The translations under genes were made by a program, and so were the position numbers. Of a stretch of DNA of 64,000 bases, positions 25,852-35,182 are shown piece after piece (the first letter of the stretch is position 1; the number at the start of each line of letters is the position of its first letter). The stretch is from Pontibacter vulgaris. Lineage in GTDB: Bacteria > Bacteroidota > Bacteroidia > Cytophagales > Hymenobacteraceae. The notes beneath the pieces are model-generated. The model ran no database searches and had not been told where the DNA came from. It saw only the letters and a program-made list of their open reading frames with translations. The DNA lies in the NCBI RefSeq assembly GCF_022758145.1, contig NZ_JAJVDH010000002.1, positions 310,001 to 374,000 of the forward strand. Direction: 5' to 3'.

Positions 25852-27602
25852 ACCTGATCAATTCTGCTTTACGCTCCCCGATCTGCTGGCGCCACATGGC
25901 ATAATATAACCCTTTTTGTTCCAGCAGTTCGGCGTGGTTTCCTTGCTCTACAATCTTGCCTCGTTCGAGTACAAAAATGGTGTCGGCGTGCATAATGGTG
26001 CTCAGGCGGTGCGCTATAAGTATAGTTATCTGCTCTCTTGATGCGGAAATTTCCCGGACGGTGCTGGTAATTTCTTCTTCGGTAAGGGAGTCGAGGGCAG
26101 AGGTAGCTTCGTCGAAAATGAGCAGGCGCGGGTTGCGGATAAGAGCACGGGCTATAGACAAACGCTGCTTTTCGCCACCCGACATTTTCAGGCCGCCTTC
26201 GCCAATCTGGGTGTGAATGCCTTTTTCGGAGCGGGATAATAGGTTAGTAGCCGATGCTTTCCGCATAGCTGTCAGCACTTCTTCGTCGGTGGCGTCGGGT
26301 TTTACATATTGCAGGTTCTCTTTTATAGTTCCTGAAAACAGGTTGGTTTCCTGGGTAACAAAGCCGAGCTGGCGCCGCGCTTCATTCAGCCAGATTTCGT
26401 GGGTTGGGTAATTGTTATAGTATACTTCGCCGCTCACAGGTTTATACAAGCCAACCAGCAACTTTACCAACGTAGATTTACCAGAACCCGACGGACCAAC
26501 GAAAGCAATGGTATCACCGGAATTGGCTTCGAAAGAGATGCCATCTACCGCATTCTGCTTGGCACCTTTATGCCTGAACACCACATCTTCGAAACGCAGT
26601 TGCTGCACCGGGCCAATATCAATTGCCGATTCAGGGCGTGTTTCTACCGGCTTGTTCATCAGGTCGTCAAAATTTTGGAGGGATGCCTCGGCTTCGCGGT
26701 AGGTAAGTATAATTGTGCCCAGATCCTGCAGCGGCCCGAATATGCTGACTGAAATAAACTGCATTGAGATCAGCTCGCCCGTCGTCAGCACATCCCTGAA
26801 AATAAGCCACAGCAGCGTGAAAAGTATAGATTGCTTGAGCAGGTTAAGCGCCGTGCCCTGCAAAAAAGACAAGGTACGCACCTGCTTTACCTTGGCCATT
26901 TCCAGTTCAAAAATGCGTTCGGTGTGTTCGCGCAGGCGGCGTACTTCGGGGTAGGTAAGGCCGAGGCTTTTTACCAGCTCAATGTTGCGCAACGACTCCG
27001 TAATCACACCCGACATTTTATTGGAGGCACGGTTAATGGAGCGCTGCATGGTTTTGATCTTAGCGCTGAGCAGACTGGTGAGCCCACCAAGTATAAGTAT
27101 ACCGATCACGAAAATGGGAACCAGCGCCCAGTGCTTGGTAACCGCATACCACACCAGAAAGCCCACTCCAACTATAGATGAGAACAGGATATTGATGAAA
27201 GCCGAGATGAAGCGTTCGGTGTCGCGGCGCACGCGCTGTAGTATGGAAAGCGTTTCGCCGCTGTTCTGGTTGGCGTATTCCTGGTAAGATAGTTTCAGGG
27301 TTTGTTTCAGGCCATCGTTAAAGATCTGCACCCCGAATTTCTGCACCACCAGGTTGGTGAAATACTCCTGCCTTTGCCAACCGCGAGAGCAGCGCCACTA
27401 TAACTGCCAGGAGCATTAACCACAAGGCACCTTTCACCCGCTCGTCGCTGGTCATGGTAAAAGGCGGCGTGGCATACTTGTCTATTATCTCCCCGAAAAT
27501 GATCGGATCGACAAGGGCCAGCACCTGACTAATTCCGGCAAGTATGAGTGAAAGTATAACCAGCCCGCGATGGGGTTTTAAGTAGTTCCAGAGTACGCGC
27601 AT
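25850..27602 (-). pseudogene. ABC exporter (membrane domain plus ATPase), broken by a frameshift
   Basis: Two frames together encode one half-transporter of about 584 residues. The 5' part (27602-27318) gives MRVLWNYLKPHRGLVILSL through LLSRLAKA; the 3' part (to 25850) continues EYFTNLVVQKFGVQIFND and the rest. Removing one G in the run TCCTGCC/GGCAGGA near 27366-27372 joins them exactly. The C-terminal ATPase is intact: Walker A GPSGSGKSTLVKLL, Q-loop VTQETNLFSG, signature MSGGEKQRLSIARAL and Walker B LLIFDEATSALD. Homologues work as dimers exporting lipids, peptides or drugs. This may be a real pseudogene, programmed slippage or a sequencing error. Confidence 0.85.
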
Positions 27603-27786
27603 GAATAAAAAATAGTGATGGCTTATACTTACGCAGGCATCGGGATATGTGTACAGTTCAGTGGTTCGGCAAACTATAAATTCAGGTCAGGCAACCTGTT
27701 TCTTTAATATAGCATCTGCCATATGTTAACCTGCTGCTTTAGTTTATTTCAGATCTGGTAACTCAACACCTTAACAAACTAAAACT

Positions 27787-29028
27787 ATGATGATCAAAAG
27801 AACTTTACTGCTGCTGTGCTTCTTCGGGAATATGGCGCTGGCAATGGCACAACAAACACAACTGGTGAACGTCGGGGATCATTCTTTGGAGATGATACAG
27901 GCTGGCACAGGCGAGTATACTGTAATCTTTGAATCCGGCTTTGGTACAGATTATAAAATATGGGGCAAAGTGGCTTCTGAAGTGATGAACACTAACCAGG
28001 TAATGCTATACTCCAGAGCAGGCACCGGAAAATCTGAACCTAACCCAAAACCACAAACACTGGAGCAGGCTGTGCAGAGTTTAACTACACTCATCGAAAA
28101 GGCAAACCTGAAAGCTCCATTCATTTTAGTTGGCCATTCGTACGGGGCGTTTATTATCAGGGCGTACGCTGCGCAGCATCCGGACAAAGTAAAGGGGCTG
28201 GTGTTTGTAGACCCGGCACATGAAAAGCTGATGCAGGAACTAAAGAAGATTGATCCTGTGAAAGCTCAAAAGGATGTGGAGTTGCAGAACAGTTTTATGC
28301 CCGACAAGTTTAAGCAGGAAAATGAGCTAATCAACCAGCTATTCGAGAAAGGTACTTTGCCTGATTTTGGAAAGTTGTCGCAGGTGCCGGCTGTAGTGCT
28401 TACATCGGTGCAGAAGAGAACGAACCCTGAGTTGTTTTTACATGAACCAGCAGGTGTGGAAGTATGGCGAAAATTACATAGCGAATTCTTCGGCCAGTTT
28501 ACCAGCGGCGCGCACATTATAACTGCCAATAGCGGCCATAACATACACCGCGAAGAGCCGGAGCTGGTAGTGAATGCCATAAATCAGGTAACACAAGCGG
28601 CAACAAAGCAGAAGATACGCGAAGAACACGAAGCTAAAATGGCCCTGCTAAGTAGTAAATTTACAGAAGCCACTGCTTACCTGAAAAAACGAAAAGATGC
28701 GAAAGCTGAAGCTGTTGTGTTTGATGCTTTAAAAGTTTCAGGCTTTAATGAGCAAACTATAAACTCAATTGCCTACCAGCAACTCAAAAACCCGGAAACT
28801 ATAACGCTGGCAGTGCTGATTTTTAAGTATAACACAGTTCAGTTTGCGGAGTCAGCAAATGCGTTTGATAGTTTTGGAGAAGCTCTGATGCAGCAGGGCA
28901 AATTAAAACAGGCCGAACAGCAGTTTAACAAAGCCATTGAGTTGGCAACTATAAATAAAGATACTTCAACGCTTAAAAACAGCCGCAACAACCTGGAAAA
29001 AATCAGTGAGCTAAACAAAAGCAGGTAG
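27787..29028 (+). CDS. Exported alpha/beta hydrolase with a C-terminal TPR-like tail
   Basis: The 413-residue precursor has a signal peptide cleaved after AMA (residue 21). The hydrolase domain (about 25-280) has the oxyanion-side strand VIFESGFGTDYKIW, the nucleophile elbow LVGHSYGAF (Ser118), FVDPAHEK and a likely catalytic His in NSGHNIHREEPE. The remainder (about 290-413) is helical with a TPR-like repeat, AFDSFGEALMQQGKLKQAEQ followed by FNKAIELA. This combination is common in Bacteroidota periplasmic hydrolases; the substrate is unknown. Confidence 0.85.
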   Translation: MMIKRTLLLLCFFGNMALAMAQQTQLVNVGDHSLEMIQAGTGEYTVIFESGFGTDYKIWGKVASEVMNTNQVMLYSRAGTGKSEPNPKPQTLEQAVQSLTTLIEKANLKAPFILVGHSYGAFIIRAYAAQHPDKVKGLVFVDPAHEKLMQELKKIDPVKAQKDVELQNSFMPDKFKQENELINQLFEKGTLPDFGKLSQVPAVVLTSVQKRTNPELFLHEPAGVEVWRKLHSEFFGQFTSGAHIITANSGHNIHREEPELVVNAINQVTQAATKQKIREEHEAKMALLSSKFTEATAYLKKRKDAKAEAVVFDALKVSGFNEQTINSIAYQQLKNPETITLAVLIFKYNTVQFAESANAFDSFGEALMQQGKLKQAEQQFNKAIELATINKDTSTLKNSRNNLEKISELNKSR

Positions 29029-29120
29029 GTTATACTTTCAGTTATCCCTTCTGCGTTAATTTCGTAATTATAGGGTGTTTGTAAAATATCATCATTCAAT
29101 TTCACTTTAAGAGAATCACT

Positions 29121-29648
29121 ATGAAGAACACGCGTATTTTTAGCTTGCTCGCATTGCTGCTGGCGTTTGTATTTTCGACTTCAGTAATGGCCCAGGATCA
29201 GAAACCGAAGGCAAGTCCACCGGCCACAGCTACAGGTAAAGTAGGAGATGCCACGGTAACTATAAACTATAGCAGCCCGGGCGTAAAAGGCCGAACCATC
29301 TGGGGCGAGCTGGTGCCTTACGGTGAGGTATGGCGCTCTGGTGCCAACGAAGCTACAACTGTAACTTTCGACAAGGCGGTGATGGTGGAAGGTAAGCCAT
29401 TGGCCGCTGGCACTTATAGTTTCTATACTATACCTACAGAAGACAAATGGACCGTGATCTTTAACAAAACTGCCAAGCAGTGGGGTACACAGTATGATCA
29501 GAAACAAGACGCGCTGCGTGTAACTGTTACACCACACACAGCCCCAACCATGAACGAGCGCCTGAAGTATGATGTGAATAGCGAAGGACTGCTGCTGAGC
29601 TGGGAAAACATGGTAGTGCCGGTGAAGATAACTACTGCTAAAAAGTAA
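29121..29648 (+). CDS. DUF2911 family exported protein
   Basis: The 175-residue precursor has a signal peptide ending SVMAQ (near residue 25). The mature part carries the DUF2911 landmarks VTINYSSPGVKGRTIWGEL, VPYGEVWRSGANEATT and PLAAGTYSFYTIPTEDKWT followed by VIFNKTAKQWGTQYD. The family is widespread in Bacteroidota, is exported, and has no established biochemical role. It ends just before the palindrome at 29669-29704. Confidence 0.9.
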   Translation: MKNTRIFSLLALLLAFVFSTSVMAQDQKPKASPPATATGKVGDATVTINYSSPGVKGRTIWGELVPYGEVWRSGANEATTVTFDKAVMVEGKPLAAGTYSFYTIPTEDKWTVIFNKTAKQWGTQYDQKQDALRVTVTPHTAPTMNERLKYDVNSEGLLLSWENMVVPVKITTAKK

Positions 29649-29668
29649 CTATATTTATACTTGCTCTC

Positions 29669-29704
29669 ACAAGCCCCTGCAAATCCGGATTTGCAGGGGC
29701 TTGT
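29669..29704 (+). terminator. Terminator, perfect 36-bp palindrome
   Basis: An 18-bp arm (ACAAGCCCCTGCAAATCC) is followed directly by its exact complement, 21 bp after the DUF2911 stop codon. The sequence after it is T-rich (TGTTTG). Confidence 0.85.
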
Positions 29705-29757
29705 TGTTTGATTATAGCAACTTTTGTATCTTCCTGTACCTAAACAGGATAAAACTC

Positions 29758-30735
29758 ATGCAGAAAATAACCCGCGACCTGATCTACAGCATTGCCCGGC
29801 ACAGCAACTGGCGCGGGCAAAGTATAGCTGCATGGTTCCGGAAAGAGTACATCTACGCCGATACAACTGCATGGATCCGGTTTATGCAGCTGCTTTTGCT
29901 GATGCTGGGCGGCGGTTTTGTAGTGGCAGGTATCGTGTTCTTTTTCGCTTACAACTGGGATGAGATGCACAAGTTCCTGAAGCTAGGGTTAATAGAGTTT
30001 CTGCTGATGGCTGTTACGGTACTGGCCGCTTTTACCAGGTGGAGTAAACTGGTAAAGAACCTGTTGCTGATAGCCTCTGTGATGTTGGTGGGCGTGTTGT
30101 TTGCTGTTTACGGGCAGATCTACCAGACCGGGGCTAACGCCTACGACTTCTTCCTGGGCTGGACGATGTGGGTTATACTTTGGGTATTGGTAGCGCGCTT
30201 TCAGCCGCTCTGGATCATTTTTATGGCGCTCGTTAATACCACGTTTATACTTTATGTGGAGCAGGTGGCTACAGGCTTAGCTTTCCCATTTGAGCTGGAC
30301 ATTCTGTTTGGAATAAACACTGCAGCTGTAGTGGTTTGGGAGGTGTTGTACAGCAAAGGCAGGATCAGTCGGTTTGGCAAGTGGTTCCCGAGGTTAGCAA
30401 CACTTGCTGTGCTGGTGCCTGTTACCATGAGTATGATCATCTTTATGTTTGATGACTATAGCTCCGGTGACAAAGGTCTTTGCTATGCGTTGGCAGCTGT
30501 TGCCTATACAGTTGGCATCTGGTATGGCTACCGTAGCCGCGACCTGTTTTACCTTTCTGTTATTCCTTTTTCTTTAATTGTAGTGGGAGCTGCCGGCATT
30601 GTGCGCATCCAGAAAGATAATCCGGAGATGGTATTTTTGTTTGCCAGCCTTTTTGTTGTGGCAAGTATAACCCTGCTCGTTCGCCAAATTATTCACCTGA
30701 ACCGAAACTGGCATGCCACAGCAAGAGAACTATAA
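29758..30735 (+). CDS. DUF2157 membrane protein
   Basis: The ATG at 29758 (MQKITRDLIYSIARHSNW) is chosen over an in-frame TTG at 29701 that lies within the upstream terminator. The 325-residue protein has a short soluble head and about eight to ten membrane segments, starting LLLLMLGGGFVVAGIVFFFA, with YNWDEMHKFLKLG as in DUF2157 proteins. It is the first gene of a three-gene overlapping operon with DUF4401 and GDYXXLXY proteins. The function of the set is unknown. Confidence 0.85.
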   Translation: MQKITRDLIYSIARHSNWRGQSIAAWFRKEYIYADTTAWIRFMQLLLLMLGGGFVVAGIVFFFAYNWDEMHKFLKLGLIEFLLMAVTVLAAFTRWSKLVKNLLLIASVMLVGVLFAVYGQIYQTGANAYDFFLGWTMWVILWVLVARFQPLWIIFMALVNTTFILYVEQVATGLAFPFELDILFGINTAAVVVWEVLYSKGRISRFGKWFPRLATLAVLVPVTMSMIIFMFDDYSSGDKGLCYALAAVAYTVGIWYGYRSRDLFYLSVIPFSLIVVGAAGIVRIQKDNPEMVFLFASLFVVASITLLVRQIIHLNRNWHATAREL

Positions 30736-31792
30736 CCTGCAGGAAGTGCTGCAAACCATACAGCACGAAGAAGGCGACAACTTTACCTTTGATGCCGCCA
30801 AAATTGAGAAAGAGTCACACTGGAGCTCATCGCTCTACACAAACCTGCCCATTAAACTGCTCACCATTTTCGGAGGCTTTCTGGCGACAGGCTTTTTCTT
30901 GGGTTTCCTGATGACAACCGGCCTGCTGGATTCCAGGACGGCGATGCTGGTTACCGGTGTAGTATTTCTGGTTGGCTCCGAAGTGCTTAACCGGCTGCGG
31001 AACGACCTGTTATTGGAGTCGATGAGCGTATCGCTAAATATTATAGGGTACTACATGGTCGCGTTTGGTTTACCGGAGTTTGTAACAGGAGATACAGCTT
31101 TGGCGCTTGCCTTGGCAGGTATAGCGTTGGTGTTTATACTTGTTTCGGGAAGCACGGTACTGGTGTTTTTTGCCACGCTGGTTTTCTGGGGAAGCCTGAT
31201 CAGTCTGCCGCTTATTTATGATGTGCCCGAGCTGCTGTATGTGCATGTCGGGATGATGGCGGCCATACTTACTTACCTGAGCCTGAACGAGGCAATACTG
31301 ATTGCGCAGCATCCGAGGCTGGCTAAACTATATGCGCCTGTACGTATCGGGCTGGTGTTTGCTTTTATTGGTTTGCTTATCCTGCTGGCCCATCACAACT
31401 TTTTCCCTGAAAAGTTTGATCATCTCTGGTTAGCCAGCCTGTTGCTTATAGTTGCGTTGCTGGTTGTGCTGCGCCGCATTATGCAGGATACCGGTGTTAC
31501 CGATATTAAAACGCAATTTATAGTTTATACCTGCTGCATCACGATTCTGGCGCCAACTATACTTACGCCTTCACTGGCTGGCGCACTGCTTATTGTGCTG
31601 GTCAGTTTTTACATGGGTCATAACCTGAGTTTTATAGTTGGCTTGCTGGCACTTGGGTATTTCATCATCCTGTACTACTATAATCTGGAGCTCACGCTGC
31701 TGGCAAAATCAGGAATACTGGTGCTTACTGGCTGCCTGTTTTTAGGAGGCTTATACTTGCTTAACCGTTACATCAGAGCGCATGAAAAATAA
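30713..31792 (+). CDS. DUF4401 membrane protein
   Basis: The 359-residue protein has a 45-residue soluble N-terminus and about ten hydrophobic segments (LLTIFGGFLATGFFLGFLM onward), a layout matching DUF4401. Its start overlaps the end of the DUF2157 gene by 23 bp and its end overlaps the next gene by 11 bp, so the three are probably translated together and may form one membrane complex. No catalytic motif is visible. Confidence 0.85.
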   Translation: MPQQENYNLQEVLQTIQHEEGDNFTFDAAKIEKESHWSSSLYTNLPIKLLTIFGGFLATGFFLGFLMTTGLLDSRTAMLVTGVVFLVGSEVLNRLRNDLLLESMSVSLNIIGYYMVAFGLPEFVTGDTALALALAGIALVFILVSGSTVLVFFATLVFWGSLISLPLIYDVPELLYVHVGMMAAILTYLSLNEAILIAQHPRLAKLYAPVRIGLVFAFIGLLILLAHHNFFPEKFDHLWLASLLLIVALLVVLRRIMQDTGVTDIKTQFIVYTCCITILAPTILTPSLAGALLIVLVSFYMGHNLSFIVGLLALGYFIILYYYNLELTLLAKSGILVLTGCLFLGGLYLLNRYIRAHEK

Positions 31793-32348
31793 CCTGAAAC
31801 CTATAGTAGTGCTGGTAAACCTGGTATTGGTGCTGGCATACCTGAACTGGTCGGTGGTGGAGAAGGAGGATATTCTGGAAGAAGGTGAGTTGGTGCTGCT
31901 CAAGCTGGCTCCTGTAGATCCGCGCTCGCTGATGCAAGGCGATTACATGCGTCTGAGTTATGCCATCAGCCAGCCCTGGCAGCAACAAAACCAGGATAGC
32001 CTGATCAACCAACCCGGACAACAGCAACAGACCCTTGACAGCCTGGAAAGCCGTGGCTATGCTGTGATAAAACTAGATGCACAACAAGTGGCACAACTGG
32101 TAAGATATCAACCCGAAAAAGAACCGCTGCACAAAGGCGAACTGCTGCTGAAGTATACCAAAGGCGACTGGGCACTTAACCTGGGGGCAGAATCATACTT
32201 TTTTGAAGAAGGCCAGGCTAAAACGTTTGAACAGGCAGAGTATGGCGGGCTGCGGGTGGACAAAGAAGGAAACAGCGTGCTGGTAGGCCTTTATGATAAA
32301 AACCGGCAACTGCTGAAACCAAAGAGAATTAAAGAGCAGAATCAATAA
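31782..32348 (+). CDS. GDYXXLXY family protein
   Basis: The 188-residue protein has one N-terminal hydrophobic segment (LKPIVVLVNLVLVLAYLNW) and the naming motif GDYMRLSYAI near residue 49, then a second region resembling it (KGDWALNLGAESYFFEEGQA). It is the third gene of the DUF2157-DUF4401-GDYXXLXY set and overlaps its predecessor by 11 bp. The soluble part is predicted outside the cytoplasm. Function is unknown. Confidence 0.88.
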   Translation: MKNNLKPIVVLVNLVLVLAYLNWSVVEKEDILEEGELVLLKLAPVDPRSLMQGDYMRLSYAISQPWQQQNQDSLINQPGQQQQTLDSLESRGYAVIKLDAQQVAQLVRYQPEKEPLHKGELLLKYTKGDWALNLGAESYFFEEGQAKTFEQAEYGGLRVDKEGNSVLVGLYDKNRQLLKPKRIKEQNQ

Positions 32349-32363
32349 ATGACAATAGCCAGG

Positions 32364-32391
32364 AAGTATAGTTTTAACTTAAACTATACTT
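32364..32391. terminator. Hairpin made of two inverted AAGTATA words
   Basis: AAGTATAGTTT (32364-32374) pairs perfectly with AAACTATACTT (32381-32391) around a 6-nt loop, between two convergent genes. It has no GC-rich core, so apart from its position the evidence for termination is the symmetry alone. Confidence 0.6.
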
Positions 32392-32416
32392 TGTAACAGG
32401 CCATGATGCTGTTGAG

Positions 32417-32956
32417 TTACCAACCCATCCGTTTTTTTAACTCCGTAATATGCGCCAGATGGTGCGCGCCGTGCCAGGCATACAGGCCAATGTGTTGGCG
32501 AATAGTAAACTCACCGGTTAACGGATGTATGAATTTGCGCTCGAGTTGTTCGGGTGTGAGGCTCAGTAACAATAATACCCAGCGCTTATGCAGGGCATCC
32601 AGCAGCATTAACGAGAACTCAGGCGCACCAAATTTCCCGTCGTGCAGTTCTGCCCAGGCTACTTCATCATAAGTACGAATGGTTGGTTTATCTTCTGTGA
32701 GGGCGAGTTTCTGGCGTGTGTAGCCATTCAGGTGCGAATCGGGGAGGTGGTGGATAACCTGGCGAACCGTCCAGCCGCCGGGCCGATAAGGTGTATCCAG
32801 TTGTTCTTTCGTTAATCCATCTACAGCATCGCGAAGCAAAGTGGGCAGTTCGGCAATAGCATGTATATGCTGGCTTAGCTTTTCATCGTCTATAACCTGA
32901 GCTGCATTGTGGTGTCCGATTGGGTAGCGTAACGAATCTGGAGTTTGGTCTTTCAT
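32417..32956 (-). CDS. DinB/YfiT-family metal-dependent thiol transferase
   Basis: The 179-residue protein starts YPIGHHNAAQ and has WTVRQVIHHLPDSHLN (His69/70) and a C-terminal YAWHGAHHLAHITELKKRMGW split by the three-His metal site typical of DinB four-helix bundles (His near 162-166). YfiT-type relatives are described as bacillithiol or other thiol transferases that bind zinc or nickel and detoxify electrophiles. The actual thiol partner in this organism is inferred from family only. It is transcribed alone toward the hairpin at 32364-32391. Confidence 0.85.
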   Translation of the reverse strand: MKDQTPDSLRYPIGHHNAAQVIDDEKLSQHIHAIAELPTLLRDAVDGLTKEQLDTPYRPGGWTVRQVIHHLPDSHLNGYTRQKLALTEDKPTIRTYDEVAWAELHDGKFGAPEFSLMLLDALHKRWVLLLLSLTPEQLERKFIHPLTGEFTIRQHIGLYAWHGAHHLAHITELKKRMGW

Positions 32957-33076
32957 AGTTCGCGGATTAAGAGATGTTTACTTAACTAAGGTACGCGATT
33001 TAACTAAAATCCGCAGGATAATCAGCTTTGTAATTATTGCAAATTGCAGCCTTGTATTAATATGGCTGTTACACCA

Positions 33077-33265
33077 AAGTATAAAAATCTTACGCTATAC
33101 TTTGTAACATGGCGCATCAGCAGGAAAAATCAGAATGAAAGTGAAAGTATGGTAATGCTGCAGCAAAGTATAAACTCCGGAAAATTCTCCCGGTTTTATA
33201 CTTTACGGATGAAGTATAGGCCGCAAACTAATGAAGCGGCCATAAGAAAGGGCTGGTTTATACTT
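33077..33265. repeat. Six-copy cluster of AAGTATA words in a gene-free spacer
   Basis: Copies lie at 33077-33083 (+), 33096-33102 (-), 33166-33172 (+), 33197-33203 (-), 33212-33218 (+) and 33259-33265 (-). The first four make two inverted pairs: one with a 12-nt loop, the second with an AAAGTATAA / TTATACTTT stem and an inner CCGG/CCGG. The 32957-33285 spacer has no supported gene; a plus-strand frame at 33044-33313 runs through these repeats and is judged spurious. Confidence 0.8.
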
Positions 33266-33285
33266 TGCTGCAGGTGGAGTTTTGG

Positions 33286-33903
33286 TTACTGTACCAGCGG
33301 AGTGTTTATGTAGTTTTGTTGCTTTAACTTTTTCTGAAGCTGTCGGGCTAAGGTGCTTTCTGCCATGTCGTAGCTTGCGGTGGTATTAGCGTACCAAACC
33401 GGTTTCAGTGTTTGCGGATTTATCAGGTAAGAATGAAAAACTACCCGGGTGCCATCCTGCTCAGTGTATAAATTAGCATCATTGGTGTCGTTTGTCTTGG
33501 TCAGGGTTATACCCTGGTATTTGCGGTTAACAAACAAAATACCGTCTACGCCGGCTTTCTGCACTTCTTTTAAAAATTGGCTATAGCCTACACTATCATT
33601 AACTTTAAACACCTGCGACGACCCAATAACCTGTACCTGGTTTTCTCTTAATGCACTAAACAATGCATTTTCCATTTGGGAGCGATACCTGGATTGTTCA
33701 AGGTTGTTGAACTTGCCTTTGAAGTACTTTTCGTAAGTGGTAGAGTCCAGTTGGCTGAAATCAGCATCGATGTTAGCAACCAGCGTCATAATACTGGTAT
33801 AGTGCTTTTCAGGAGCCTGTACAGTGCTGGTAGTAGTATTGACAGCAGAAGCGCAACCAGTTAACAAAAGCGCAAAAATTAGAGCAGTAAAGATATTTTG
33901 CAT
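33286..33903 (-). CDS. Unknown lipoprotein
   Basis: The 205-residue precursor has a lipoprotein signal ending LLLTGC (Cys17). The mature part is mixed alpha/beta with YTSIMTLVANIDADFSQL, then FLKEVQKAGVDGILFVNRKY and VVFHSYLINPQTLKPVWY followed by a C-terminal helix. The order resembles proteins that bind nothing obvious, and no family is recognised. It should sit on a membrane facing the periplasm. Confidence 0.75.
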   Translation of the reverse strand: MQNIFTALIFALLLTGCASAVNTTTSTVQAPEKHYTSIMTLVANIDADFSQLDSTTYEKYFKGKFNNLEQSRYRSQMENALFSALRENQVQVIGSSQVFKVNDSVGYSQFLKEVQKAGVDGILFVNRKYQGITLTKTNDTNDANLYTEQDGTRVVFHSYLINPQTLKPVWYANTTASYDMAESTLARQLQKKLKQQNYINTPLVQ

Positions 33904-33989
33904 AGTTAGTTAAGCGTTAGAAGATGGCATGCCTATAAAAACTTATAGTATATTAGCTTTAAGCAATATTTATGCCAGTATACTACAGC

Positions 33990-34544
33990 TTACTCATTAC
34001 AACCCTGGTCCATAAGCTGTAGCTGCTCCACCGGAAATCCTTTGGTTTTAGCACTTAGAACAAGTTGGTTATAGGTTTCTTTGTCGAGGGTGGGTTTGCG
34101 GCTAAGTATCCAGAGGCTTTCACGGTCAGGCGAGCCTACCACAACATGCTGATAATCCTTGTCGAGCTCCAGTATCCAGTAATCGCCTTTAAAGGGCCAG
34201 AAAAACTGTACTTTAAGTTTACTGTTGTTACTGCCATCTACCGGGTAAGCCTTGCCTTTTACATCACTTAATTTGCCAGAGGCACTGTTTTTCCGGCAAG
34301 AATTGTATACTTCCACGTAGCCTTCAGAGGCATTTAATTTATACTCGGCCGTGGTGCAATGGCAGCCTTTAGAAAAACGTTGCGGAATAGAAGCGATCTC
34401 GTACCACTTGCCCATGTAACGGTTCAGGTCTACTTCAGGAACTGTGGCCAGCGGGGCATACGTTCGGCTGCAACTACTAACGGCCAAACTGCCTAACAGT
34501 AATGCGCTTATACTTATTAATGCCGCTTTCGTGTTCCTGTTCAT
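33990..34544 (-). CDS. blc: Bacterial lipocalin lipoprotein
   Basis: The 184-residue precursor has a lipoprotein signal ending AVSSC (Cys25) and the lipocalin signature MGKWYEIASIPQRFSKGCH near residue 45, including the G-x-W. Later TAEYKLNASEGYVEVYN and YWILELDKDYQHVVVGSP are as in outer-membrane Blc lipocalins, which bind fatty acids or lysophospholipids. Two CxC-like cysteines (KGCHCTT) may pair with the C-terminal Cys in DQGCNE. It is followed at 6 bp by a GNAT gene on the same strand. Confidence 0.93.
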   Translation of the reverse strand: MNRNTKAALISISALLLGSLAVSSCSRTYAPLATVPEVDLNRYMGKWYEIASIPQRFSKGCHCTTAEYKLNASEGYVEVYNSCRKNSASGKLSDVKGKAYPVDGSNNSKLKVQFFWPFKGDYWILELDKDYQHVVVGSPDRESLWILSRKPTLDKETYNQLVLSAKTKGFPVEQLQLMDQGCNE

Positions 34545-34550
34545 AGTTTA

Positions 34551-34982
34551 TCAGAGTTGCTTCGTCATTTTATAATGCTGTATGCTGCCAAACAACAAGT
34601 GGGTTTTTTCTATTACTTCATACCCGCAACGGCGGTAAAAGTTTACAGCTCTCTCACGGGCTTGCAGCGTCATGGTGGTGGCGCCCATACTTCGGGCCTG
34701 TTCTTCCAGGTAATCCAATAGCAATTTCCCTAGCCCTTTTCCTTGCTGGTCTTCCCTTATTCCCATAAACCTGATCTGTCCTTCCTGCGGGGTGTGCAAA
34801 TGCAGGCGGCAAACACCTATAGCTTCACCAGCGTCGTTTACCAGCATGGCGTGGGTAGCCGTAGCATCATCGTCGGCACGTTCGCTGCCTGCCGGCTGGC
34901 TCCAGGGGCGGCGCAGGGTGTCGTAACGCAGACTGTAGTATTGTTCGAACTCTTCAGAAGTATGAGGTTGTATAATGTGCAT
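34551..34982 (-). CDS. GNAT-family N-acetyltransferase
   Basis: The 143-residue protein has the acetyl-CoA loop in RFMGIREDQQGKGLGKLLLD (motif A, with the Q/RxxGxG/A core QGKGLGK), preceded by GVCRLHLHTPQEGQ, and a motif B end in NFYRRCGYEVIEKTHLL. Substrate is unknown. Its ATG at 34982 lies upstream of blc, 6 bp from that gene's start, on the same strand, so the two may be co-transcribed. Confidence 0.88.
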   Translation of the reverse strand: MHIIQPHTSEEFEQYYSLRYDTLRRPWSQPAGSERADDDATATHAMLVNDAGEAIGVCRLHLHTPQEGQIRFMGIREDQQGKGLGKLLLDYLEEQARSMGATTMTLQARERAVNFYRRCGYEVIEKTHLLFGSIQHYKMTKQL

Positions 34983-35125
34983 AGCCGGTCTGTGTGTTGT
35001 GAGTTAAAGTATAACCTAAGCTTAATTTGGTGAATAAACTGAGGCAGTGGTTAGCTACTTTTTTATTTACCCGCTAAATGCGTACTTCAATCAAGAATTA
35101 GGCGCCAACAATTAACAATTTAAAA

Positions 35126-35133
35126 TAACTTTG
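35126..35133 (+). promoter_or_regulatory. Candidate -7 box for yajQ
   Basis: TAACTTTG matches TAnnTTTG, 49 bp before the yajQ ATG. No TTG occurs at the expected -33 position. Confidence 0.45.
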
Positions 35134-35182
35134 TTGTCTCTAAACCGTGTAAACTTAAATTTAAAATAAAGCTAAAGAAACT

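Noticed and set aside
33044..33313. Plus-strand open frame of 89 residues
   Set aside because: It is read through the six AAGTATA copies and overlaps the end of the lipoprotein gene on the other strand; no domain or signal is seen.
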